Positions 32,167 to 40,869 are shown, numbered from the stretch's first letter. The stretch is 42,258 bases of DNA from an uncultured Lachnospiraceae bacterium (GCA_947571775.1 CANOZK010000020.1:1-42258), one strand, 5' to 3'. Numbers and translations: made by a program. The notes: generated by a model not told the origin, from the sequence alone.

Positions 32167-32424
32167 ATGTCAAAGTGGAATAAGCTGTTAACACGCATTT
32201 GCTCTTTATCAAAAGATGTTCGGTTTGATGAATTACGCAAAGTATTGGAAAGTTACGGATATGAGATGAAGGTTCCAAGAAACGGAAGCAGTCATTACAC
32301 TTTTAGAAAATCGGGATGTATGCCAATTACGATACCAAAACATGAGCCGATTAAAAAAGTTTACGTTGAGATGGTGAGACAGATTGTAGAAAGCGAGGCA
32401 AAAAACGATGAAAACACTGAATGA
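32167..32424 (+). CDS. hicA: HicA-type toxin
   Basis: An 85-residue mRNA interferase relative with the double-stranded-RNA-binding-like fold. The core is FDELRKVLESYGYEMKVPRNGSSHYTFRK, with the catalytic-type His43 in GSSHYTF, and the end is PKHEPIKKVYVEMVRQIVE. The start ATG 32167 has AGAGG nine bases ahead. It is longer than the shortest HicA (~60 residues) by an N-terminal helix. It overlaps hicB by 17 bases. Confidence 0.85.
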   Translation: MSKWNKLLTRICSLSKDVRFDELRKVLESYGYEMKVPRNGSSHYTFRKSGCMPITIPKHEPIKKVYVEMVRQIVESEAKNDENTE

Positions 32425-32803
32425 TTATATGGCAATGTCCTATCGGATGGAGATTGTGGAAGATAAAGATGAGGGTGGGTTTGTGGTTTCCTATCCTGAC
32501 CTTCCAGGATGTATTACCTGTGGCGAAACAGTAGAGAATGCGGTAGCAAATGCACTGGATGCTAAAAGGGTATGGATAGAAGCAGCGCTCGAAGATGGAA
32601 TTGAGATCAACGAACCTGACAGGCTAAATGATTATTCTGGTCAGTTTAAATTGAGAATCCCCCGCAGTCTGCATCGATTGTTGGCGGAACATTCCAAAAG
32701 AGAAGGTATCAGTATGAATCAGTATTGTGTGTATCTTCTTTCGCGAAATGATGCTGTTTATTCAAAACGGAACTTGCAGCATGAAATTGAAAAAAAGGAG
32801 TAA
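32408..32803 (+). CDS. hicB: HicB-type antitoxin
   Basis: A 131-residue protein: an N-terminal HicB domain (DEGGFVVSYPDLPGCITCGETVENAVANALDA), then a C-terminal helical DNA-binding part (FKLRIPRSLHRLLAEHSKREGISMNQYCVYLLS) of the ribbon-helix-helix type. It would bind and neutralise HicA and repress the promoter at 32119. Order hicA-hicB and overlap are standard. Confidence 0.9.
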   Translation: MKTLNDYMAMSYRMEIVEDKDEGGFVVSYPDLPGCITCGETVENAVANALDAKRVWIEAALEDGIEINEPDRLNDYSGQFKLRIPRSLHRLLAEHSKREGISMNQYCVYLLSRNDAVYSKRNLQHEIEKKE

Positions 32804-32886
32804 AGCAGTGATATTGCAAGGAAAGTAAAAATAGGCGTATATTTGCATAAAAATAAATAAAAATTATAATTTTATCAACTGAGAGA

Positions 32887-32921
32887 AAAGAAGCATACAA
32901 TCGACCGTATGCTTCTTTTTG
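32887..32921. terminator. Bidirectional terminator between hicB and the excisionase
   Basis: AAGAAGCATAC pairs with GTATGCTTCTTTTT; the plus strand ends in T5 and the minus strand in TTTTCTCTC. It serves both converging genes. Confidence 0.8.
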
Positions 32922-32926
32922 AATCC

Positions 32927-33109
32927 TTAATTCGTATGACCTTTCGCATACTCCGAAAGCGATTTCCGGCTAATCCGCCACACTTTCCCGCCAACACGTA
33001 CCGCCTTTACTTCACCCGTATTCAAAAGCTTGTACATCAGATTTTTCCCTATCCCAAGCGCTTCCATGGCCTCTTTTGCGGTCATAAAATCCGCATATTC
33101 TTTAAACAT
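32927..33109 (-). CDS. Excisionase-type DNA-binding protein
   Basis: A 60-residue protein of the helix-turn-helix excisionase type (FMTAKEAMEALGIGKNLMYKLLNTGEVKAVRVGGKVWRISRKSLSEY). Start at ATG 33109: an AGGAGG is eight bases upstream, while two upstream in-frame starts lie inside the ribosome site. It is the likely directionality factor of the mobile element, though its integrase (39089) is broken. Confidence 0.85.
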   Translation of the reverse strand: MFKEYADFMTAKEAMEALGIGKNLMYKLLNTGEVKAVRVGGKVWRISRKSLSEYAKGHTN

Positions 33110-33313
33110 TTCCATCACCTCCTGATATTCCCGTTATGGGTTATCTTGTCCCTTAATCCGTTGTTTCGGAAATTACATTCACATATTATTTTTACGGAAA
33201 AGAACCGGAACGCTGAGATTTGCAGTGCTCTGGCTATTTTCTAATCTACCGTTTCAGAGAAAATAGTTTCTCATAAAAAGGAACCGCACACAAAATAAGG
33301 GGGTGAAAAACCA

Positions 33314-33400
33314 ATGAAACAAGCCTTACAAAAAACGCTTGCAGTTGCAAAGAATGTATTGAGTATCCTGCTTGCAGTCGTCTCAATGCTGAGTCTCTAA
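33314..33400 (+). CDS. Small hydrophobic peptide (28 residues)
   Basis: ATG 33314 follows AAGGGGGTG. The peptide MKQALQKTLAVAKNVLSIL... is a basic-ended hydrophobic helix, as in membrane-active peptides or type I-like toxins. No family is recognised. It begins a plus-strand series leading into DUF932. Confidence 0.45.
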   Translation: MKQALQKTLAVAKNVLSILLAVVSMLSL

Positions 33401-33427
33401 AGGTGGAAAAGGAGTTGGGAAAACAAG

Positions 33428-33598
33428 ATGGAACATCGTAACGATCGTCATGGTTTCGGTATGGGCAGGGAAGGCGCAAGAAGGGAAACGACAGGAAATG
33501 ACGGGAACCTTCCCATGATTGGACACGTCATCAGCCTGCTATCCGCCCTCGTAAGCATCATCGGAATCATCAGTGAAAATCTGGGGAATCACAAGTAA
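33428..33598 (+). CDS. Small protein with C-terminal hydrophobic helix (56 residues)
   Basis: ATG 33428 follows GGAGTTGGG. The N-terminus is polar (MEHRNDRHGFGMGREGARRE), and a hydrophobic helix (MIGHVISLLSALVSIIGII) lies near the end. Unknown function; likely membrane-associated. Confidence 0.45.
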   Translation: MEHRNDRHGFGMGREGARRETTGNDGNLPMIGHVISLLSALVSIIGIISENLGNHK

Positions 33599-33633
33599 AC
33601 GAAGAAAGAGAAGAACAAAAGGAGGATTTTACA

Positions 33634-34566
33634 ATGGCAGCAAATGTAGAAAGTATGTTTTCGGTAAGAGAAACACCCTGGCACGGATTAGGAACCATCG
33701 TAGCAGAAGCCCCTGCATCCAAAGAAGCGCTGAAACTTGCAGGGCTTAACTGGAACGTCAGCCAGAAAGAAATTTATACAGACGAAGGGACGATCGATGG
33801 GTATAAGGCAAATGTCCGGGATACCGACGGACAGGTTCTAGGAGTCGTAACCGACCGTTATCAGGTCGTCCAGAACACAGAAGCTTTTGCTTTTACCGAT
33901 GAATTGCTAGGCAGCGGGGTCAAATATGAAACCGCCGGATCTTTGCAGAACGGTCGGAAAGTATGGCTGCTTGCCAAACTTCCCAGCGAGTTTGTGGTTG
34001 CAGGGGAACGGATCAGCCCCTATCTGGTATTTAGCAATACCCACGATGGGAGCGGGGCTGTCCGGGTAGCCGTTACGCCGATACGCGTGTGCTGCAATAA
34101 CACGTTAAATTTGGCCTTAAAGACCGCGCGCCGGAGTTTCAGTATGATACATACCGGGAACATCAAAGGAAAAATCCAGGAAGCGAAGCAGACGCTTTTC
34201 CTGGCAGACCAGTACATGGAACATCTGGGCATGGAGTTTGAACGGCTGCGCAGGCAGAAGGTAAGCGAACGCCAGATCCGGGAATACATGGAGATGCTTT
34301 TGCCCATGGAAAAAGATGCAAGCCCGGTAACGGTTCGGAATGTCCAAAAACTCCGTGACGATCTGGCGGCACGCTATTTTGACGCCCCGGACTTAAAAGG
34401 GCTGGGGAACAACGCCTACCGGTTTGTCAATGCCGTATCGGATTTTGCGACCCATGCAGACCCAATCCGCCGCACCAAAAATTACAAGGAAAATCTTTTC
34501 CTAAAGACCTACGAGGGCAACCCCATGATTGACAAGGCATACCAGATGATGCTGGCAGCCGCTTAA
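33634..34566 (+). CDS. DUF932 protein
   Basis: A 310-residue cytoplasmic protein with the DUF932 pattern: MFSVRETPWHGLGTIV, LGVVTDRYQVVQNTEAFAF, YLVFSNTHDGSGAVRVAVTPIRVCCNNTLNLAL. The family is common on plasmids, phages and conjugative elements next to YqaJ and recombination genes, as here. Its action is unknown. A strong AAAAGGAGG precedes ATG 33634. Confidence 0.88.
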   Translation: MAANVESMFSVRETPWHGLGTIVAEAPASKEALKLAGLNWNVSQKEIYTDEGTIDGYKANVRDTDGQVLGVVTDRYQVVQNTEAFAFTDELLGSGVKYETAGSLQNGRKVWLLAKLPSEFVVAGERISPYLVFSNTHDGSGAVRVAVTPIRVCCNNTLNLALKTARRSFSMIHTGNIKGKIQEAKQTLFLADQYMEHLGMEFERLRRQKVSERQIREYMEMLLPMEKDASPVTVRNVQKLRDDLAARYFDAPDLKGLGNNAYRFVNAVSDFATHADPIRRTKNYKENLFLKTYEGNPMIDKAYQMMLAAA

Positions 34567-34590
34567 AAGAAACGATGTGACAAGAATCCC

Positions 34591-34668
34591 TCCCATCTCC
34601 ATCTCCCCGGAAAATTCTCATTCCTAATATATATGCAGACTCTTTGGGCGGAGATGGAGATAGTGGGA
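34591..34668. repeat. Long inverted repeat between DUF932 and YqaJ
   Basis: TCCCATCTCCATCTCC (34591-34606) pairs with GGAGATGGAGATAGTGGGA (34650-34668). There is no T-run after it, so it is a structural element in the leader of the yqaJ gene and not a clear terminator. Confidence 0.6.
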
Positions 34669-34687
34669 AAACAAAAGGAGAAAGAAC

Positions 34688-35617
34688 ATGTACGAGAAAA
34701 TACCAACCGCCGGGTTAAGCCGCTTGGAATGGCTCCAATTAAGGAAACAGGGAATCGGCGGTTCGGATGCTGGAGCAGTCTGCGGACTGAACCCGTACAG
34801 CAGTCAGATGAACGTATTCCTGGATAAAACATCTGCGGAAACAAAAGAACTCGACAGCGAAGCCGTCCGCATCGGCAGCGACCTGGAACAATATGTGGCA
34901 AAACGTTTTATGGAGGCCACGGGTTTGAAAGTGCACTGTTCCCATTTTCTGTACCGGAGCAAAGAACACCCGTTTATGATTGCGGATATAGATCGGCTGG
35001 TCACCGGGGAAGACGCCGGGCTGGAGTGCAAAACCGCCAATGTCTACCAGGCAGAGAAATGGGCGGATGGGAAAGTACCGCTGCATTATGCCATCCAGTG
35101 TTACCACTACATGGCCGTCACCGGGAAACGCATGTGGTATATCGCCTGTGTGATCCTGGGAAAAGAGTTCCTTTACCGGAAACTTACCTGGGACGATGTT
35201 TTGATGGAGCAGCTCATCCGAACAGAAAAGGAGTTCTGGGAAGGGTATGTCATGCCTGGAATGCTCCCGCCCCCGGACGGAACAGAAGTTTGTGATAAAG
35301 TCCTGGCGCAATATTTTCACCGGGCAGAAAAAGCCAAACGGATCGAATTGGTCGGCTTTGATGAAAAGCTGGAACGCAGGGAGGAGATCTTATCTTGGAT
35401 TGAAAAATTGCAGACGGAACAACGACAGATTGAGCAGGAGATCAAGTTGTATATGCGGGAAAATGAACTTGCCGTCAACGGCCGCTATCAGGTTTCCTGG
35501 ATCAATGTGGACAGCACCCGCCTGGACACCAAACGAATGAAACAGGAAAAACCAGAGATTTATGCCGATTATGCAAAAACCGTATCTTCCCGCAGATTTA
35601 CCATAAAAGCATCCTGA
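34688..35617 (+). CDS. YqaJ-family phage-type exonuclease
   Basis: A 309-residue PD-(D/E)XK nuclease of the lambda-exonuclease (YqaJ) type. Key parts: LQLRKQGIGGSDAGAVCGLNPY at the start, then EHPFMIADIDRLV and AGLECKTANVY, giving the D...E-x-K catalytic set. It should resect double-stranded DNA ends 5' to 3' and hand single strands to the annealing protein encoded next. A strong AAAGGAG precedes ATG 34688. Confidence 0.9.
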   Translation: MYEKIPTAGLSRLEWLQLRKQGIGGSDAGAVCGLNPYSSQMNVFLDKTSAETKELDSEAVRIGSDLEQYVAKRFMEATGLKVHCSHFLYRSKEHPFMIADIDRLVTGEDAGLECKTANVYQAEKWADGKVPLHYAIQCYHYMAVTGKRMWYIACVILGKEFLYRKLTWDDVLMEQLIRTEKEFWEGYVMPGMLPPPDGTEVCDKVLAQYFHRAEKAKRIELVGFDEKLERREEILSWIEKLQTEQRQIEQEIKLYMRENELAVNGRYQVSWINVDSTRLDTKRMKQEKPEIYADYAKTVSSRRFTIKAS

Positions 35618-35712
35618 CAAAAAATTTCCAGATAAACTACCAAAAGGACAAATGGTGTCCGACTGACATTGTATACTATATTTGGGAACGGAAAAGAAAG
35701 GAGAGGGTTTGG

Positions 35713-36447
35713 ATGAACAAACATCTAGTTCGTCTGTTAAGAGCAGATGAAATTGAATGCCGGGTGGCTTCGGTCAAAGAAAACGGCCTGAGCCTGCTTT
35801 TGTATAAAGATGCCAGCGTAGATCAGCGCATCCTGGATGAGACGTTCGGGCCGTTTGGCTGGCAGAGAAGTCACCAGTGCATAGACGGGAATTTATACTG
35901 CACTGTGGAAATCTACGACCAGGCGTCTGGGCTTTGGATTGCCAAACAGGATGTAGGCACAATGGGCTATACGGAAAAAGAAAAATCCCAGGCTTCCGAT
36001 TCTTTTAAACGTGCCTGTTTCAACTGGGGAATCGGCCGGGAATTGTATTCCGCCCCTTTCATATGGATTCCGTCTGAAAAAGCATCCATCAAAAGAAAGG
36101 ACGACCGCCTGTACTGCACCGACCATTTTTCGGTGTATGCGATCGACTACAACGAGGACAGAGAAATCACATCTCTTAGCATAGGAAACGATTCCAATCA
36201 AAAGCAGATTGTATACAAACTTCCAAAAGCAGCAGAACCGGATAAACAGAATCCAAAGAAAAAACCGGCAAACCATACCGGCCTGTCGGATGCCCAGATG
36301 GAATCCCTAAAGAAAGAGCTGAAGCGTACCGGCGTTAAAATGGACATGGTAAAAGAACGCTATCAGATAGGAGAACCGCAGCAGATGTCCGAAGAAATTT
36401 ACCAAAAGGTAATGGCCGCGCTGGCAAAGACAAAACCAGCGGCATAA
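35713..36447 (+). CDS. Rad52/Sak-like single-strand annealing protein
   Basis: A 244-residue protein. The core is of the Rad52 type: FGPFGWQRSHQCIDGNLYCTVEIYD, GTMGYTEKEKSQASDSFKRACFNWGIGRELY. The C-terminal part is a linker and a short helical domain (LSDAQMESLKKELKRTGVKMDMV). It pairs with the YqaJ exonuclease to form a two-gene recombination module. AAAGGAGAGG precedes ATG 35713. Confidence 0.8.
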   Translation: MNKHLVRLLRADEIECRVASVKENGLSLLLYKDASVDQRILDETFGPFGWQRSHQCIDGNLYCTVEIYDQASGLWIAKQDVGTMGYTEKEKSQASDSFKRACFNWGIGRELYSAPFIWIPSEKASIKRKDDRLYCTDHFSVYAIDYNEDREITSLSIGNDSNQKQIVYKLPKAAEPDKQNPKKKPANHTGLSDAQMESLKKELKRTGVKMDMVKERYQIGEPQQMSEEIYQKVMAALAKTKPAA

Positions 36448-36455
36448 AAACAAAA

Positions 36456-36498
36456 GCCCCTTTCCATCTTTCTGCGGATACAGAAACGGAGAAGGGGC
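36456..36498. terminator. Hairpin after the annealing gene
   Basis: GCCCCTT pairs with AAGGGGC with inner TTTCTG/CAGAAA. Only AT-rich sequence follows, so termination is partial at best. Confidence 0.45.
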
Positions 36499-36522
36499 AA
36501 ATTTATTTTAGGAGGAAAAACA

Positions 36523-37425
36523 ATGGATTTACAAGATTTTATAAAGGAAATCCTCAAAGGGATAAAAGCAGCACTTGGAAAAGAATACCGAATAACCGCA
36601 GAGGATATTCCGAAAAACAATGGGGTGATACTGCGTGTAGTCACCATCCGCCTTCAGGGAGAGCAGATCGCCCCCTGTATTTATATAGACAATTTTTACA
36701 AAGAATACCAGATGGGCAAAATTGGGATTGTGGATGTTATAGAAGAAATCCTGTATCTTTACCTGGAAAATTCCAGTGGATATACTTTTGATATGGATTT
36801 CCTTCAAGATTACAACAAAGCCCGCCCGAACTTGCAGGGACGCCTGATCCATACCGGGAAAAACCAAAAACTTCTGGAAGCCCTCCCTCACCGGGATTTT
36901 CTCGATCTATCACTGATCTATCTGCTGGAAGTAGCAGGGCCAGGAAAAAGCACAGGGCATATCCGAGTATCCAGGGAACATCTCGAATATTGGGGCGTGG
37001 GCGAGCAATGTCTGTATGAAGCGGTAATCCGCAATATAGCGGAACCTGGAAATGGGGTCTTACAGAGTATGGGAACTATTCTGGAGCAGATGGCAGGGCC
37101 AGGCATTGGAGCGGGCGCCTTGGAATGCCCCGCTTATATCCTTACAAACGGCAATCACCAAAATGGAGCCGTCCAGATGTTCAACAAACAGATGTTAAAA
37201 TCAGCAGCCCAGATCCTGGATGGAGATTTTCTCTTGCTGCCGTCATCGGTACACGAGTTGATTCTGATGCCGATGGAGCAAGAAGAAGAGGAAGGCGCCC
37301 AGGCACGCCAGTTTGCCGCCATGGTACAGGAAGTAAACGATACACAGGTAGAAGAGGACGAAATCCTTTCCTACCATGTATACCGGTATTGCAGAGAAAC
37401 CGAAGAAATTGTAATAGCCGCATAA
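36523..37425 (+). CDS. DUF5688 protein
   Basis: A 300-residue cytoplasmic protein of the DUF5688 family, common on mobile elements of Lachnospiraceae (VTIRLQGEQIAPCIYIDNFYKEYQMGK, GRLIHTGKNQKLLEALPHRDFLDLSLIYLLEV, HELILMP near the end). Function unknown. GGAGG precedes ATG 36523, and the next gene starts 10 bases after its stop. Confidence 0.85.
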   Translation: MDLQDFIKEILKGIKAALGKEYRITAEDIPKNNGVILRVVTIRLQGEQIAPCIYIDNFYKEYQMGKIGIVDVIEEILYLYLENSSGYTFDMDFLQDYNKARPNLQGRLIHTGKNQKLLEALPHRDFLDLSLIYLLEVAGPGKSTGHIRVSREHLEYWGVGEQCLYEAVIRNIAEPGNGVLQSMGTILEQMAGPGIGAGALECPAYILTNGNHQNGAVQMFNKQMLKSAAQILDGDFLLLPSSVHELILMPMEQEEEEGAQARQFAAMVQEVNDTQVEEDEILSYHVYRYCRETEEIVIAA

Positions 37426-37435
37426 GGAGGATGCC

Positions 37436-37807
37436 ATGAAAAGAGGAGTATTTTCAGAAAAGGAAATCCAGCTTGTACATAATGTAGAAAAAGAGTTTGA
37501 ACTTTTTAAATACCAGATGCTTTCCAAAAGCCGGAAAAAAATCTTTACGGCTTGCTGTGAAATCCGCTTTTATTCGTGCATTTATGAGTATTTTCTGTAT
37601 GCAGAAGAGATTGCAGGCGAACACATCAAAGCATGTTTAAAATGCGAAAATGTCATTGCAGAATTGTATCAATTATACCGGAAATGTGAATACCTACGGT
37701 GCAGCAGATGGGACGACATTGAAGAACTTCTGGACGTGTTTGTATCTAGGCAGGAAGAATCCAGCAGTCTGGAAGATATTCTGTCAGAAATGGATAGCGA
37801 AAAATGA
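37436..37807 (+). CDS. DUF3848-like small protein
   Basis: A 123-residue helical protein. The middle (YEYFLYAEEIAGEHIKACLKC) has the pattern of DUF3848 proteins found with DUF5688 on mobile elements. The match is weak. AAGGAGG precedes ATG 37436; it is probably co-transcribed with DUF5688. Confidence 0.55.
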   Translation: MKRGVFSEKEIQLVHNVEKEFELFKYQMLSKSRKKIFTACCEIRFYSCIYEYFLYAEEIAGEHIKACLKCENVIAELYQLYRKCEYLRCSRWDDIEELLDVFVSRQEESSSLEDILSEMDSEK

Positions 37808-37815
37808 TTTCAAAG

Positions 37816-37840
37816 AAAGCGGAAACGAAAATCCGCTTTT
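37816..37840 (+). terminator. Rho-independent terminator
   Basis: AAAGCGGA pairs with TCCGCTTTT around an eight-base loop, eight bases after the DUF3848-like gene. Confidence 0.65.
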
Positions 37841-37899
37841 CACCGGGAGGCTTTCCAGTTATAATAAAAAGAAAAACGGTTTCAAGGAGGTGATAAAAT

Positions 37900-38684
37900 T
37901 TGCAGACAGATAAGGAACGGCAGAAACTAATCCGAAGCCTGAACCTTATGGATGATATATTTTTCCAAAAAGTAGCCGAAGACGAAGAAGTTTGCGAGGA
38001 AATTTTACAGGTAATCCTGCAAAAACCTGGGCTGAAAGTAGTGGATGCCCAAACGCAGCAGTTCCTGCGTAATATCGGGGCGCATTCGGTCATTCTGGAT
38101 CTGGTTTGCCAGGACGAAGACGGTTCCCACATCAACGTGGAGATTCAGAAATCCGATGATGACGATCATGTGAAACGTGTCCGGTTTAATGTTTCCAATA
38201 TCGACACCACATTCACAGAAAAAGGACTTGATTATTGGGAACTGCCGGATGTGTATGCGGTCTTCCTTTCCAGGTTTGATGTGTTCAAAGAAGGGGAAAC
38301 CATTTACCATTTGGGCATGTCTATCCAGGAAACCGGGACACCAGTCAGCGACGGCATCCATCGGATATTTGCCAACTGTGCAGTGAATGATGGCTCAGAG
38401 ATAGCAGAACTTATGCAGTATTTCAAAAAAACAGTGGGGAGAACCGTAAATTTCCAAAATTATCAAACCGGGTGAAATATTTTCGGGAATCACAGAAAGG
38501 AGCGGATACCATGTCTCAAATGTTTGAAGAATATGTACAGAAAACGATAACCGAACACGATAAAGAACTGGCAAGAAACCTTTTGCAGAATGGTGTATCG
38601 GTCGATCTGGTAAGGAAGTCGATTCCGACCCTTTCACTGGATGACATTGAAGAACTGAGCGAACAGCTTGCTTTAGCAGAATAG
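37900..38684 (+). pseudogene. Frameshifted Rpn-family nuclease
   Basis: From TTG 37900 (after AAGGAGGTG) a frame of 191 codons has the Rpn start (LIRSLNLMDDIFFQKVAED), the nuclease motif (ILDLVCQDEDGSHINVEIQ: Asp67, Glu81, Gln83) and then ends at 38475. The expected C-terminal part (KLSNRVKYFRESQKGADTM...) continues in another frame to 38684. A one-base deletion near 38449 (AATTTCC for AATTTTCC) explains this. The second frame has its own ribosome site (AAAGGAG) and ATG 38511, so a small C-terminal protein might still be made. The gene is otherwise full length, ~261 residues. Confidence 0.8.
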
Positions 38685-38698
38685 CCCGAAAAATCGTA

Positions 38699-38742
38699 AA
38701 AAGTCCCATTTGACAAGATTACTTGTCCGATGGGACTTTTGC
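38699..38742 (+). terminator. Rho-independent terminator
   Basis: AAAGTCCCAT pairs with ATGGGACTTTT, with inner GACAAG/CTTGTC and an ATTA loop. Confidence 0.8.
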
Positions 38743-38782
38743 TTTTCTGTTAATGATATTATATAGAAAGAAAGGATAAATA

Positions 38783-39013
38783 ATGGGAACAAAAGATATA
38801 TTAGAAGAACTATATGATTTATTTCAGGAAAAGATGCCATATAATATGGATGATATGGAAATACTCAGGGCTAAAAAGAAGTTAGAGGCCCTAATGGGGG
38901 ATGTAGATAGAGAAAATGATATATTGGATTATGGAATCGCATATGAAAAAGCCGACTTTCGCTATGGCTTTAGATTTTGCTGTGGCAAAAGGGCCTCGTT
39001 TATGGTATGCTAA
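38783..39013 (+). CDS. DUF6809-like small protein with a probable C-terminal frameshift
   Basis: A 76-residue protein (MGTKDILEELYDLFQEKMP..., EKADFRYGFRF) that aligns by eye with the C-terminal part of the 23858 protein. After GFRF the reading CCGKRAS differs from the expected hydrophobic FAVA. Removing one T from the run at 38970-38975 gives FAVAKGPRLWY to a stop at 39050, so the last ~10 residues are probably shifted. AAAGGA precedes ATG 38783. Confidence 0.55.
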   Translation: MGTKDILEELYDLFQEKMPYNMDDMEILRAKKKLEALMGDVDRENDILDYGIAYEKADFRYGFRFCCGKRASFMVC

Positions 39014-39088
39014 CAAATACATGGAAGCATATCCATGTACATTATGTTAGTGTGTTCTGGCGAGGCTCTCTGCGAAAGGAGAGCATCT

Positions 39089-40272
39089 ATGAGCAAAAAG
39101 AGGCGCGATAAAAAGAACCGCATTCTTCGTACAGGGGAGAGCCAGAGGGCGGACGGAAAGTATATGTACCGCTATGTAGATTTTAACGGAAAGACCCAAT
39201 GTATTTATAGCTGGCGTTTAGTAAATACAGATCCCATTCCAGCCGGGAAAAAGAAAAACTGATTCAAAGAGATCTGGATGACAAAATGCTGCCAGAGGGG
39301 GCCGGGCTTACTGTATTGGATCTGGTAAAGAAATATACCCGACAAAAAACAGGCGTGAAACATACTACAAGGGCAGGATATCATACCGTTCTCAACTTGC
39401 TGGCCAAAGACCCGTTTGGTGCAAAACGGATTGACCGGGTTCGATTATCGGATGCAAAAGAATGGCTGATCAAACTGCAACAGGAAGACAAAAAGAGCTA
39501 TTCTGCAATCCATTCCATTCGAGGCGTGTTAAGACCTGCTTTCCAAATGGCAATGGACGACGATATATTAAGGAAAAATCCATTTGCGTTTATGCTTGCC
39601 ACAGTTCTTGTAAATGATGCAGTAACCCGTGAGGCGATCACAAGAAAAGAAGAACGTACATTCCTTGATTTTGTAAAGAATGATAAACATTATTGCAGGT
39701 ATTACGACGGTACGTATATTCTCTTTAAAACGGGAATGCACATCTCCGAATTTACAGGATTAACGCTCAAAGATATTGATATGGAAGACCGTACCATCAA
39801 TATTGACCATCAGTTGCAGAAAACGGGAACATTGGTCTACATTGATACCACAAAGATTTATGCCGGGAAACGGGTAATCCCGATGTCCGATGATGTATAT
39901 GAATGCTTTGTGCGCATTTTGGAAAAAAGGAATCCGCCCAAGGTGGAGCCGATGATTGACGGATACAGCGGCTTTCTCTGGTTTGATAAAGACGGCAAAC
40001 CGATGGTCGCCATGCACTGGGAAAAATATTTTCAGCATGCCATGGAACGATACAACCGCATTTATAAGGTTCCGCTTCCAAAGATCACACTCCACGTCTG
40101 CCGCCATACCTATTGTTCCAACATGGCAAAATCGGGAATGAATCCGAAAGTCCTTCAGTATTTAATGGGGCATAGCGACATTAGCGTTACATTGAATACC
40201 TATACGCATTTGAAGCTGGACGATGCAAGAGAAGAAATAGAGAACCTCAAGAGGCAGCGGAGAGAGAGGTAA
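39089..40272 (+). pseudogene. int: Inactive Tn916-type tyrosine integrase
   Basis: The first frame (39089-39262) starts after AAAGGAGAG and matches the Tn916-type N-terminal arm-binding domain (KYMYRYVDFNGKTQCIYSWRL). A small deletion near 39245 shifts the frame, and the catalytic part follows to 40272 (DLDDKMLPEG, SAM-like core, catalytic domain). In the catalytic part the first Arg of the family motif (GLRISEF) is His (GMHISEF) and the active-site Lys position reads TKIYAGKR. The HxxR box (HVCRHTY), LMGHSDI and TLNTYTH (Tyr) remain. With the frameshift and two changed catalytic positions, this integrase should be inactive. Confidence 0.85.
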
Positions 40273-40364
40273 ATCCCCTCAAAAACAGGCTGAAACAGGA
40301 AAATTCATGACATAAGAATTGCGGATACTGTGGCTTATTTTATACATTTACGGAGGTAAAAAGT

Positions 40365-40684
40365 ATGCCAGATATCAAAGAAATCCAAAAAGCTGTTGTA
40401 CCAATCGCTCATTCTTATGGGGTAAAGAGATTATATCTCTTTGGCTCTTATGCGAAAGGTACCGCAAACGAAGAAAGCGATATCGATCTGTTAGTAGAAA
40501 AAGGAAAACCGATGTCGTTACTCAAACTTTCTGGAATGCGTCAGATGGTTGAGGAGGCATTGAATCTTTCGGTTGATTTAATTACCACGACGGGATCGGG
40601 GCAGATTTCCGAAACGAGATAACGGGAACGGAGATATTACTGTATGAGGAATCAAAATTTGTACCAGGCATGAAATCAGGCTGA
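40365..40684 (+). pseudogene. Frameshifted MNT-type nucleotidyltransferase
   Basis: ATG 40365 follows GGAGG. The frame has GVKRLYLFGSYAKGTANEESDIDLLV, the MNT core with GSxxKG and DxD, and VEEALNLSVDLITTT. It then ends at 40622, but the expected tail (ADFRNEITGTEILLYEE) follows in another frame to 40684, so one base was lost in the GGGG run near 40601. No HEPN partner is present. The protein may still be partly functional. Confidence 0.7.
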
Positions 40685-40733
40685 AAAACCAAATGTGTAA
40701 ACTTAAAAAATTTACACGTTTTACACAGATTTC

Positions 40734-40747
40734 TACACAGTTTGAAA
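40734..40747 (+). repeat. Right copy of a 14-base direct repeat (left copy 19052-19065)
   Basis: TACACAGTTTGAAA occurs at 19052-19065 and here, ~21.7 kb apart, with AT-rich sequence and further TTTACAC motifs beside both. The right copy is 460 bases after the integrase, as expected for an attachment site, but TTTACACAG-type sequence is also typical of IS256-family ends. Confidence 0.5.
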
Positions 40748-40869
40748 GGAAAAACAGCCCAAATTAAGCCTAAATAAGCCAAAAAATGGAAATCCTGCGA
40801 TAAACGCGTAAAGCCCCAAATGCCGCATAAAACCTAGAAAAATCAAGATAAGTAAGGAGTTTTTAAGCT

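Noticed and set aside
31913..32278. Minus-strand open frame of 121 codons opposite hicA
   Set aside because: It has no ribosome site and low-complexity hydrophobic sequence, and overlaps the well-supported hicA and its promoter.
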